NCBI GenBank assembly: GCA_035319305.1
Contig: DATHCY010000138.1
Location: 1 to 19,622, forward strand
Source: Methanocella_A sp035319305
Lineage (GTDB): Archaea; Halobacteriota; Methanocellia; Methanocellales; Methanocellaceae
Direction: 5' to 3'
DNA length: 19,622 nt
Under the pieces are notes generated by a model. The model was not told the DNA's origin. It was given only the letters and a program-made list of their open reading frames with translations, and did no database searches. Both the position numbers and the translations under genes were made by a program. Positions 1 through 7,075 of this stretch are shown piece by piece. Positions within the stretch are counted from its first letter, which is position 1; each line of letters starts with the position of its first letter.

Positions 1-395
1 TATAAATTACCGTAGAACTCGTCGAAGCCGTGGTTGGTGGGCAGGAACTCGTCCTTGTCGCCCAGGTGGTTTTTCCCGAACTGGCCGGTCGCATATCCCA
101 GCGGCTTCAGCAGCTCTGCTATGGTCGGATCTTCCGGGCGAAGGCCGAGGTTGGCGCCGGGCATCCCGACCTTGGTCAGGCCGGTCCGCACCGGGTTCTG
201 GCCCGTGATGAACGCCGCCCGGCCAGCGGTACAGCTCTGCTGGCCGTAGTAGTCCGTAAAGGCGATGCCCTCGTGGGCGATGCGGTCGATGTTCGGCGTC
301 CGGTAGCCCATCTGGCCCCGGCTGTTGTAGCTGATGTTCCACCAGCCGATATCGTCGCCCCAGAGTATCAGTATGTTGGGTTTCCTGGTAGCCAT
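1..395 (-). CDS. Arylsulfatase, cysteine type (3' end beyond window)
   Basis: N-terminal 131 residues of a sulfatase of the alkaline phosphatase superfamily, which hydrolyses sulfate esters. The start ATG (393-395) has a strong ribosome site, AAGGAGGG at 405-412. The protein starts directly on the catalytic core, with no signal peptide: metal-binding Asp14-Asp15 in LILWGDDIG, then Cys55-Thr-Ala-Gly-Arg59, the CxAxR motif whose Cys becomes formylglycine, then Lys108 and His110 in GQFGKNHLG, and NHGFDEFYGN near the edge. From memory this resembles the 500-560 aa bacterial and archaeal arylsulfatase subfamily that continues with a YHLNAEEE-like stretch. It lies 18 bp after the maturase gene on the same strand, and its ribosome site begins right after the maturase stop, so the two are very likely one operon. 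Family is certain; the substrate is unknown. Confidence 0.9.
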   Translation of the reverse strand, partial: MATRKPNILILWGDDIGWWNISYNSRGQMGYRTPNIDRIAHEGIAFTDYYGQQSCTAGRAAFITGQNPVRTGLTKVGMPGANLGLRPEDPTIAELLKPLGYATGQFGKNHLGDKDEFLPTNHGFDEFYGNL

Positions 396-404
396 ATGAT
401 TATG

Positions 405-412
405 CCCTCCTT
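405..412 (-). promoter_or_regulatory. Shine-Dalgarno site of the arylsulfatase
   Basis: AAGGAGGG on the minus strand, 9 nt before the ATG at 393-395 and one base after the maturase stop codon (414-416). It fixes the sulfatase start and supports co-transcription with the maturase. Confidence 0.7.
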
Positions 413-413
413 G

Positions 414-1580
414 TCATTGATGGATGATCTGCATGATGTCGCCCGCCGGCCTTCCCTGACGCAGCAGCTCTGCCATGATCTGCATGTGCCGTTCTGTGTG
501 CTGGAAAAAGGCCTTCAACCCCGGGCAGAGCCAGTTGAGCCCCGGCTGTCCGTCCGGAGCGGTCGACGCCCGGTTCTTTGGGCACTCCCCGTGGCAGGTG
601 AATAGGTACCGGCACTGCCGGCAACACTGCGGCAGCGCATCCGCTTTGGCCCTGCCGAAGCGACGCTGCTTCCGGGATCCCGCCAGCTCTCCCAGCTGAG
701 TATCCAGGATGTTGCCCAGCAAGTGCGCCGGCTCCACGAAGTGGTCGCAGGAGTACACGTCGCCGTTGTGCTCCAAGGCCACGCCATCTCCGCACTGCGG
801 CCTCAATACACACAGGGATGACTGCCCGCGCAAGTAGGACGCCAACACCCCGTCGAAGAACAGCACGAACATGCTGCCGACATCCCTGCCGACCCACTCG
901 TCGAAAATGTCAATCAAAAACCGCCCGTACTGATCCGGACGAACGGAGCGGTCGGTAACCTGCCGACTCGCCGGATCGAGGTCGACGATGGGTATAAACT
1001 GCAGGAATGGAGTCTTCAGCTCGTCCCGAAAGAAGCGATAGACCTCGAGCGGATACTGGCTGTTGGCCGCGTTCACCGTGCACAGGATGTTGAACTCCAC
1101 CTGATGCCTCTGCATGAGCTTCGCGGCTTTCACCACCCGGTCGAACACCGAGTTCCCCGACCTGTCGTGCCGGTAGACGTCATGCAGGTGCCGAGGCCCG
1201 TCCAGGCTGAGCCCGACCAGGAAGCGGTTTTCCCGCAGAAAGCGACACCATCGTGCGTCGAGCAGGACCCCGTTCGTCTGCAGCGTGTTCTCAATCTGCA
1301 TCCCCGGCCGAGCATACTTTTTTTCCAGCTCCACCGCCCGCCTGAAGAAGTCCAGGCCCATGAGCGTCGGCTCTCCCCCCTGCCAGGCGATGGTTACCTG
1401 CGGCACACGATGAGCTTCGATAGTCTGACATATATACTGCTCCAGCACCCTGTCAGACATCCTGAAACTGCTGCCAGGGTAGAGCGCTTCTTTCTGAAGA
1501 AAGAAACAGTAGTCGCACTCCAGATTACACTTGGCGCCGGTCGGTTTGGCCATGACATGGAAAGCCTCAGGCAGACTCAT
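414..1580 (-). CDS. Anaerobic sulfatase-maturating enzyme (radical SAM, SPASM domain)
   Basis: 388-residue radical-SAM enzyme that converts the active-site Cys (or Ser) of sulfatases to formylglycine without oxygen. The radical-SAM cluster motif is Cys18-x3-Cys22-x2-Cys25-Phe, followed by WQGGEPTL (66-73) and LSLDGP. The C-terminus has the complete SPASM set: Cys263-x9-Gly-x4-Cys278, Cys320-x2-Cys323-x5-Cys329-x3-Cys333 and a final Cys352, expected to hold two auxiliary 4Fe-4S clusters. I chose the ATG at 1578-1580 because MSLPEAFHVMAKPTGAKCNL matches the usual start of the family and GGGGAG lies just upstream. An in-frame GTG at 1608-1610 would add ten residues without a ribosome site. It is first in an operon with the arylsulfatase and divergent from sulfatase 2. 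All three sulfatases here carry the Cys motif it would act on. Confidence 0.93.
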   Translation of the reverse strand: MSLPEAFHVMAKPTGAKCNLECDYCFFLQKEALYPGSSFRMSDRVLEQYICQTIEAHRVPQVTIAWQGGEPTLMGLDFFRRAVELEKKYARPGMQIENTLQTNGVLLDARWCRFLRENRFLVGLSLDGPRHLHDVYRHDRSGNSVFDRVVKAAKLMQRHQVEFNILCTVNAANSQYPLEVYRFFRDELKTPFLQFIPIVDLDPASRQVTDRSVRPDQYGRFLIDIFDEWVGRDVGSMFVLFFDGVLASYLRGQSSLCVLRPQCGDGVALEHNGDVYSCDHFVEPAHLLGNILDTQLGELAGSRKQRRFGRAKADALPQCCRQCRYLFTCHGECPKNRASTAPDGQPGLNWLCPGLKAFFQHTERHMQIMAELLRQGRPAGDIMQIIHQ

Positions 1581-1680
1581 TTCTCCCCGCCCGCCATCCT
1601 TGTTCCGCACGACGCTTCATCGTTAAACATAACTGCAAATAACATTTGAGAGGCCAAAAAAGATGCCCGGATAAAAAGCT

Positions 1681-1707
1681 GAAAATATACGCAGTCCCGA
1701 TATTTTC
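1681..1707. repeat. Inverted repeat GAAAATAT/ATATTTTC
   Basis: Perfect 8-bp arms at 1681-1688 and 1700-1707 with an 11-nt spacer, in the 419-bp gap between the divergent maturase and sulfatase 2 genes. It lies about 100 bp upstream of the maturase start. It could be an operator or part of a promoter. Nothing else in the sequence decides this. Confidence 0.35.
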
Positions 1708-1920
1708 CAGTGTCTCCCACCCGCAAGCCCGTCACGTACAGCCAGAACGGATCAGACCACGTCTCCGGGGGCATAGCACGAAAACCGAGTCGCCGATCGG
1801 GTCGGCGCCGCGGGAAACCCGGAATATGTTTTTTCCGATAGCATAAAATCCTTCTTCGATAGCGGGCCGGATAAAACCTATTTCCTGGCGCCGGTTAGAC
1901 GATTGCTGATGACAGGGCTG

Positions 1921-1964
1921 TTATCCCCAATTTATCCATCCGTTATCCCCAATTTATCCACAAT
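1921..1964. repeat. Tandem array of four 11-bp TTATCC units upstream of sulfatase 2
   Basis: Units begin at 1921, 1932, 1943 and 1954: TTATCCCCAAT, TTATCCATCCG, TTATCCCCAAT, TTATCCACAAT. Seen another way, the 18-mer TTATCCCCAATTTATCCA occurs twice, 22 bp apart. The 11-bp period is about one helical turn, so a bound protein would sit on one face of the DNA. The array ends 35 bp before the sulfatase 2 start codon. The rest of the 1581-1999 gap shows only the 1681-1707 inverted repeat and weak AT-rich stretches (GCATAAAATCC near 1840, GGATAAAACC near 1869) that could be TATA boxes. The array would then lie in or just after the transcript start. Confidence 0.7.
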
Positions 1965-1987
1965 TTGATCTCAGAATCAACAGCGAC

Positions 1988-1993
1988 AGGAGG
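1988..1993 (+). promoter_or_regulatory. Shine-Dalgarno site deciding a TTG start
   Basis: AGGAGG, 6 nt before a TTG codon at 2000-2002. There is no nearby in-frame ATG, and the resulting N-terminus matches large bacterial sulfatases, so TTG is taken as the start of sulfatase 2. Confidence 0.65.
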
Positions 1994-1999
1994 AACAAC

Positions 2000-4375
2000 T
2001 TGAGTGCAGATGATAGTATTCCAAGAACAGTGCTACCTATACCCGATACACCGCACGTGGGCTTAACGACCTACGATGCCAAAGACCCGGACACGAAATA
2101 CCCGCCGATCCGGGATCTTCGACCGCCACGGGGCGCGCCCAACATCCTGATCATTCTCCTCGATGACGTGGGCTTCGGCGCGTCCAGCGCCTTTGGCGGC
2201 CCGTGTCATACGCCAAACCTCGAGAAACTCGCCGCAGGAGGCTTAAGGTACACACGCTTCCACACTACCGCACTCTGCTCGCCGACCAGACAGGCGCTGC
2301 TGACCGGCAGGAACCACCATTCGGCCGGCATGGGTGCGATCACCGAGATGGCCACCTCTGCGCCGGGCCAGTGCTCGTTCATGTCCAACACAATTTCGCC
2401 GATCGCCAGAACGCTGAAGCTAAACGGCTACTCGACGTCCCAGTTCGGCAAGTGCCACGAAGTCCCGGTCTGGCAGACCAGCCCTATGGGCCCGTTCGAC
2501 GCGTGGCCTACCGGCGGGGGCGGGTTCGAATACTTCTACGGGTTCATCGGGGGCGAGACCAACCAGTGGTATCCGGCATTATACGAAGGCACGACGCCGG
2601 TTGAGCCCGAGAAGACGCCTGATCAGGGTTATCATTTTTCAGAGGACATGACCGGCAAGGCGATCAAGTGGATACGCCAGCAAAAGGCGCTCATGCCCGA
2701 CAAGCCGTTCTTCACGTACTTTGCGCCGGGAGCCACACACGCGCCTCACCACGTCCCGAAAGAGTGGGCTGACAAATACAAAGGCAAGTTCGACCATGGT
2801 TGGGACAAGCTCCGCGAGGAGACTTTCGCACGCCAGAAAAAGCTCGGCGTCATTCCGCAGGACTGCCAGCTCACCAAACGCCATGCCGAGATCCCGGCGT
2901 GGGAGGACATTCCGGACAATATGAAGCCGGTCCTATCACGTGAGATGGAGGTGTACGCCGGCTTCCTCGAGCACACGGACTACCAGATCGGACTGCTGAT
3001 CGACGCGCTCAAAGATCTCGACATACTCGGCGACACGCTAATCTATGCGATAGTCGGCGATAATGGCGCCTCCGCGGAGGGATCACTCCAGGGCGCGTTC
3101 AATGAGATGGTCACGCTCACCGGCTTCGCACATCTCGAGACGCCTGAGTTTCTGATAGCCCAAATGGACAAGTTCGGCGGGGTCGAAGCGTATAACCACT
3201 ACGCAGTGGGTTGGGCTCACGCGATGAACACGCCCTATCAGTGGACTAAGCAGGTGGCCTCTCATTTCGGCGGCACCAGGAACGGTGCCATCGTCCACTG
3301 GCCCCGGGGGATCAGGGCAAAAGGCGAGATCCGCAGCCAGTTTCACCACGTGATCGACGTCGCTCCGACCCTCTTGGAGGTCGCCGGCCTGCCCGAGCCG
3401 GCCGTAGTCAACGGAGTCCAGCAACGTCCCATAGAAGGGGTCAGCATGGTCTACTCGTTCAATAGCGCTAAAGCCCCCGGACGGCACGAAACACAGTACT
3501 TCGAGATGATGGGAAACCGGGGCATATATCACAAGGGCTGGACAGCTGTGACCAAACACCGCACGCCCTGGGAGATAGGTATACTCAAACTGCCGGCCTT
3601 CGACAACGACGTGTGGGAACTGTACGATACCACGAAGGACTGGACCCAGTCAAAGGACCTGGCGAAAGAGAATCCTGAGAAGCTACACGAACTCCAACGG
3701 TTATGGCTGATCGAGGCGGTCAAGTACAACGTGCTGCCGCTGGACGACCGGACCGTGGAGCGCACCAACCCAGACCTCGCCGGCAGGCCCCAGCTGATCA
3801 AGGGCAGCAGACAGCTCCTGTTCGGAGGTATGGGCCGATTGACCGAAAATTCGATCATCAACTTCAAGAACAAGTCGCACGCGGTGACCGCCGAAGTAGT
3901 CGTGCCGCCGACCGGCGCGGAAGGAGTAGTCATCGCCCAAGGCGGGCTCACCGGCGGCTGGAGCCTCTATACCAAAGCTGGCAAGCTAAAATATTGCTAC
4001 AACTTCTACGGCCTGAACCGGTACATGATCGAGAGCACGTCACAGCTCCCGCCGGGGACTCACCAAGTCCGGATGGAGTTCAAGTACGACGGAGGCGGCC
4101 TGGGGAAAGGTGGCACAGTCACACTCTTCGTCGATGGCAAGAAAGATGGCGAAGGGCGGGTGGACCAGACGGAGCCCATGGTTTTCTCGGCGGATGAAAC
4201 CTGCGACATTGGCTTTGAATCCGGCTCTCCCGTGACCTATGATTATCCCCACCAAGGCAACAGGTTTACCGGCGACGTGAACTGGGTGGAGATCGACGTC
4301 GGCAAAGACGCTGAGAATCTGGACCACCTTATATCCCCAGAAGAACGCCTACGTATTGCTATGGCAATACAATAG
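2000..4375 (+). CDS. Large arylsulfatase (sulfatase 2), AtsD-like
   Basis: 791-residue sulfatase with no signal peptide, so probably cytoplasmic. Asp55-Asp56 in LLDDVGFG and Asp354-Asn355 in IVGDNGAS are expected Ca2+ ligands. Cys93-Ser-Pro-Thr-Arg97 is the canonical formylglycine motif. Lys151/His153 and His247 fit the other catalytic positions, although the usual GKWHLG is GKCHEV here. After the catalytic domain (to about 590), residues 625-770 look like a beta-sandwich (Phe-Lys-Asn-Lys-Ser-His to Trp-Val-Glu-Ile-Asp). The layout and the opening residues recall mycobacterial AtsD-type sulfatases of about 787 aa, which suggests transfer from bacteria (inference from memory). It starts with TTG behind AGGAGG. 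It is divergent from the maturase and convergent, 29 bp apart, with sulfatase 3. The substrate is unknown. Confidence 0.93.
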   Translation: MSADDSIPRTVLPIPDTPHVGLTTYDAKDPDTKYPPIRDLRPPRGAPNILIILLDDVGFGASSAFGGPCHTPNLEKLAAGGLRYTRFHTTALCSPTRQALLTGRNHHSAGMGAITEMATSAPGQCSFMSNTISPIARTLKLNGYSTSQFGKCHEVPVWQTSPMGPFDAWPTGGGGFEYFYGFIGGETNQWYPALYEGTTPVEPEKTPDQGYHFSEDMTGKAIKWIRQQKALMPDKPFFTYFAPGATHAPHHVPKEWADKYKGKFDHGWDKLREETFARQKKLGVIPQDCQLTKRHAEIPAWEDIPDNMKPVLSREMEVYAGFLEHTDYQIGLLIDALKDLDILGDTLIYAIVGDNGASAEGSLQGAFNEMVTLTGFAHLETPEFLIAQMDKFGGVEAYNHYAVGWAHAMNTPYQWTKQVASHFGGTRNGAIVHWPRGIRAKGEIRSQFHHVIDVAPTLLEVAGLPEPAVVNGVQQRPIEGVSMVYSFNSAKAPGRHETQYFEMMGNRGIYHKGWTAVTKHRTPWEIGILKLPAFDNDVWELYDTTKDWTQSKDLAKENPEKLHELQRLWLIEAVKYNVLPLDDRTVERTNPDLAGRPQLIKGSRQLLFGGMGRLTENSIINFKNKSHAVTAEVVVPPTGAEGVVIAQGGLTGGWSLYTKAGKLKYCYNFYGLNRYMIESTSQLPPGTHQVRMEFKYDGGGLGKGGTVTLFVDGKKDGEGRVDQTEPMVFSADETCDIGFESGSPVTYDYPHQGNRFTGDVNWVEIDVGKDAENLDHLISPEERLRIAMAIQ

Positions 4376-4391
4376 TCACGAACACTCAGAC

Positions 4392-4406
4392 GAGCTCCCC
4401 TAGCTC
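4392..4406. terminator. Small hairpin between convergent sulfatase genes
   Basis: GAGCT-CCCCT-AGCTC, a perfect 5-bp stem with a 5-nt loop. It spans the 29-bp gap between the two convergent sulfatases and touches the stop codon of sulfatase 3. It may end or separate transcripts from both sides. The stem is short. Confidence 0.3.
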
Positions 4407-6735
4407 ACTGTCGGGAGAACATGGCCTGCGCCTCTTTCTCCACGTCCGCGTAGGGCTTGCCGCTCACGCTCACGGTGACACTGTTGATCCGACCCCTGGT
4501 GAAACGGAACGGCCCCCGGTACTCCTGGCTGACGCTGTCCGAACCGTCCCGGCCCACCCGGAGCCCGCCGCCGGAGAGGCCAAAATATCCTGGCTGCGTC
4601 TTCATAGGGCCTCCGGCAGTCTGACGATCGTTGATGAACATACTGAGGGGGCCGTTGGCGACCCTCTTAGGATCCTCCTTCTGCTTAGAGAACTCGACGC
4701 CTAGGGTTACGTGGCCCGTCGGCACTTCCCGATCCGAGATGAACCGGAAGACGTGCTGTCCCACAAAGTTATACTCGTAGTGGAGCCGCCCGTCTTTGAT
4801 GTATAGCGTGTAGCCGCCGAACCTGCTGCCTTGGGATATGATTACACCTTCGGCGTCCCGGGTATCGATATGCAGATCGGCCACCATGGTGAAGGACCGG
4901 TTCTGGAGATTCACCGCAGGCCCTTCAGGGATATCGGCACTGTCCGGGTAGTAGACATAGGTGTTCCGGGGCTTGGCGAGCTGGGGACGGGGCTGGATGA
5001 GGATCTCGACCGGTACGCGGTCATCCAGCGGCAGCACGTTATTCCTCCCGGCTTCAGCCCACCACAACTCTACCAACTTCTTCAGCTTATCCGGGTACTG
5101 ATCTGCCAAGTCGTGCGCCTCCGAACGGTCCTCGTCCGTGTAGTACAGCTCCCACACATCCTGGTCATAGTTCCCTTTGCCTGAGGTCGGCGCATGACGA
5201 GTCACAGCCTTCCAGCCGCGGTGCCAGACGCCCCTGGTGCCCAGCATCTCGTAGTACTGGGTCTGCCGGGTCGTCGGGGCGTCAGGACTCTCGAACGTGT
5301 AGCTCATGCTGACCCCCTGGATAGGAGACTGCGTATAGCCATTGATGACTTCGGGCGGCCGGATGCCGCAGCAGTCCAGTATGGTGGGCATGATATCGAT
5401 GGCATGATGGTACTGATGCCTAATCTCGCCCCTTGCTTTTATTCCGGAAGGCCAGACGATGACCAACGGATCACAGATGCCACCGTTATACGAGTACCGC
5501 TTCCACATCTTAAACGGGGTGTTGAACGCCATCGCCCAGCCATTCGCGTAATGGTTAAAGGTATCCGGGCTCCCGAGCTCGTCGATCATCCGCATGTTTT
5601 GCCGAAGATCCTCAGGCAGACTATTGAACATAAGGTTCTCGTTGACCGACCCGTCCGGACCGCCCTCTCCGCTAGCGCCATTGTCGGAAAGCACGACGAT
5701 GATGGTGTTACTGATCTCCCCAGTCTCCTCCAGATAGTCGATCAACCGGCCCAGCTCGTGGTCAGTATAGCTACAAAAGCCAGCGTAGACCTCGGCCATA
5801 CGAGCGAAGAGCCGCTTCTCACCCACGGAAAGGGAATCCCAAGGCCTAGTATAATCCATCTGCTCGTTGATGATCTCGGTCCCGACAGGGTTAACAGGAG
5901 GCAGCGCAGTATTTTCAGGAAGAACGCCCAGCTTTTTCATCCGCTCGAGCACGATTTCCCGGTACTTTTCATAGCCCATATCGAACTTGCCTTTATACTT
6001 GTCCGCCCACTCCTTCCAGACGTGGTGAGGCGCGTGGCAAGCGCCCGGCGCCAAGTACAGAAAGAATGGCTTGTCAGGCACGATCTGCCGGGAGTCCTTG
6101 ATGAACTCGATAGACCGGTCCACCAAGTCTTTGCTGAGATGATACCCATCCTCGGGCAGATAGGGCTGATCAAAAGGATGGTTATCGTAGACCAGGGTAG
6201 GGTACCACTGGTTGGTCTCGCCCCCGAGAAACCCGTAGAACCGCTCAAAGCCCCGGCCGACAGGCCAGTTGCGTTTGACGGCGGCCAAATTCATCTCCTC
6301 CGCCGGACAGAGGTGCCACTTGCCCACACAATAGGTATTATAGCCGCTCCCGACCAGAATCTCGGACAGCAGCCCGTTCTCGAATGGAATGTGCCCGTGC
6401 TTGCCCGGGAAGCCGCTGGTGGCCTCTTCGATGACAGCCATACCGTTCAAATGGCAGTTTCGGCCGGTCAACAGACAGGATCGAGTTGGAGAGCACAGCG
6501 CAGTAGTGTGCCAGTTAGCATATCGTAAACCCATCTCTGAGAGGCGATTCAGTACGGGCATCTCGATCAAACCGCCGAAAGTGTCCCAGGCAGCCATACC
6601 CACATCATCCCAAACGATCATCAACACATTAGGCGTGCCTCTGGACGACTCCGGCGCCTTGTACGGCCCCCAGTCGGGGACCGAGTCCCGTATGTCAACA
6701 TCGATTATCCCTCTAAACGGTTTCGCCAATACCAT
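4405..6735 (-). CDS. Large arylsulfatase (sulfatase 3)
   Basis: 776-residue sulfatase, distantly similar to sulfatase 2 along its whole length. Shared blocks include RYxxxHTTALCSPTR, FLGGETNQWYP, HAPHHVxKEWADKYKGKF and DNGAS. Asp43-Asp44 (VWDDVG), Cys81-Ser-Pro-Thr-Arg85, GKWH and SDNGASGEGG supply the catalytic set. The C-terminal 170 residues form the same kind of beta-sandwich, with Leu/Tyr-rich strands and NRSFTMVADLHI. No signal peptide is seen. The chosen start is ATG 6733-6735, 8 nt after CAGGG. The frame continues upstream to GTG at 6775-6777, but those residues have no ribosome site and do not look like sulfatase sequence. It lies downstream of an 81-bp inverted repeat that resembles the array before sulfatase 2. 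It may be an ancient duplicate with a different substrate. Confidence 0.92.
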   Translation of the reverse strand: MVLAKPFRGIIDVDIRDSVPDWGPYKAPESSRGTPNVLMIVWDDVGMAAWDTFGGLIEMPVLNRLSEMGLRYANWHTTALCSPTRSCLLTGRNCHLNGMAVIEEATSGFPGKHGHIPFENGLLSEILVGSGYNTYCVGKWHLCPAEEMNLAAVKRNWPVGRGFERFYGFLGGETNQWYPTLVYDNHPFDQPYLPEDGYHLSKDLVDRSIEFIKDSRQIVPDKPFFLYLAPGACHAPHHVWKEWADKYKGKFDMGYEKYREIVLERMKKLGVLPENTALPPVNPVGTEIINEQMDYTRPWDSLSVGEKRLFARMAEVYAGFCSYTDHELGRLIDYLEETGEISNTIIVVLSDNGASGEGGPDGSVNENLMFNSLPEDLRQNMRMIDELGSPDTFNHYANGWAMAFNTPFKMWKRYSYNGGICDPLVIVWPSGIKARGEIRHQYHHAIDIMPTILDCCGIRPPEVINGYTQSPIQGVSMSYTFESPDAPTTRQTQYYEMLGTRGVWHRGWKAVTRHAPTSGKGNYDQDVWELYYTDEDRSEAHDLADQYPDKLKKLVELWWAEAGRNNVLPLDDRVPVEILIQPRPQLAKPRNTYVYYPDSADIPEGPAVNLQNRSFTMVADLHIDTRDAEGVIISQGSRFGGYTLYIKDGRLHYEYNFVGQHVFRFISDREVPTGHVTLGVEFSKQKEDPKRVANGPLSMFINDRQTAGGPMKTQPGYFGLSGGGLRVGRDGSDSVSQEYRGPFRFTRGRINSVTVSVSGKPYADVEKEAQAMFSRQ

Positions 6736-6807
6736 CACCTGTACCCTGTTTACCGACGCTCGATATGCCAGCACCACTGTTAAGCAGCAATCGAGGCTTG
6801 ACCAGAA

Positions 6808-6888
6808 GGGCCCGTCCCAATTTTACCAATTATAGGTCAACCCAAGAGCGTGGGGCCGACTGGAATTTGGCAAAATTGGGACAGGCCC
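6808..6888. repeat. 81-bp inverted repeat upstream of sulfatase 3
   Basis: Arms of 22 nt at 6808-6829 and 6867-6888 match at 20 of 22 positions; the two differences (C/T and A/G) would be G-U pairs in RNA. The outer end is GGGCC, and the inner part is CCCAATTTTACCAA in one arm against TTGGCAAAATTGGG in the other. The spacer is 37 nt. It sits 73-153 bp before the sulfatase 3 start and about 190-270 bp before the divergent gene at 7076. It could be an operator pair, an RNA hairpin or a small mobile repeat. The core TGGNNAAATTGGG also occurs in the array at 1921-1964. Confidence 0.7.
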
Positions 6889-6910
6889 ACCATGAAGAAC
6901 ATTTAATCTC

Positions 6911-6940
6911 ATAGTTATAATGATAACTATAATTATAATT
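6911..6940. repeat. AT-rich palindromes in the 6736-7075 gap
   Basis: ATAGTTAT-AATG-ATAACTAT at 6911-6930 is a perfect 8-bp inverted repeat, followed directly by the 10-bp palindrome AATTATAATT (6931-6940). They lie about 140 bp before the gene at 7076 and could be a regulator site. The remainder of the gap down to 7075 shows only an AT-rich stretch at 7026-7041 that may contain a TATA box for that gene. Confidence 0.45.
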
Positions 6941-7075
6941 GAAAATCTGATTGCCGATCTCCAGTATGACTGTACAAGTTCTGACTATTACGCGGCTTTA
7001 TCCAGGGTAAACCACGGTTATTGTTGATATTTATTATTATTCGATAGCTTAAATAACATATTGAGGGTTTGAAGG

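Noticed and set aside
1921..1964. Replication origin with DnaA boxes
   Set aside because: One unit equals the bacterial DnaA box, but archaea use Orc1/Cdc6, no such gene is nearby, and the array sits directly before a sulfatase gene.
1921..1964. CRISPR array
   Set aside because: Units are only 11 bp and contiguous without spacers; no cas genes occur in the window.
5194..6528. 444-codon open frame on the plus strand
   Set aside because: It is antisense to sulfatase 3, whose motifs are unambiguous, and it has no recognisable domain.
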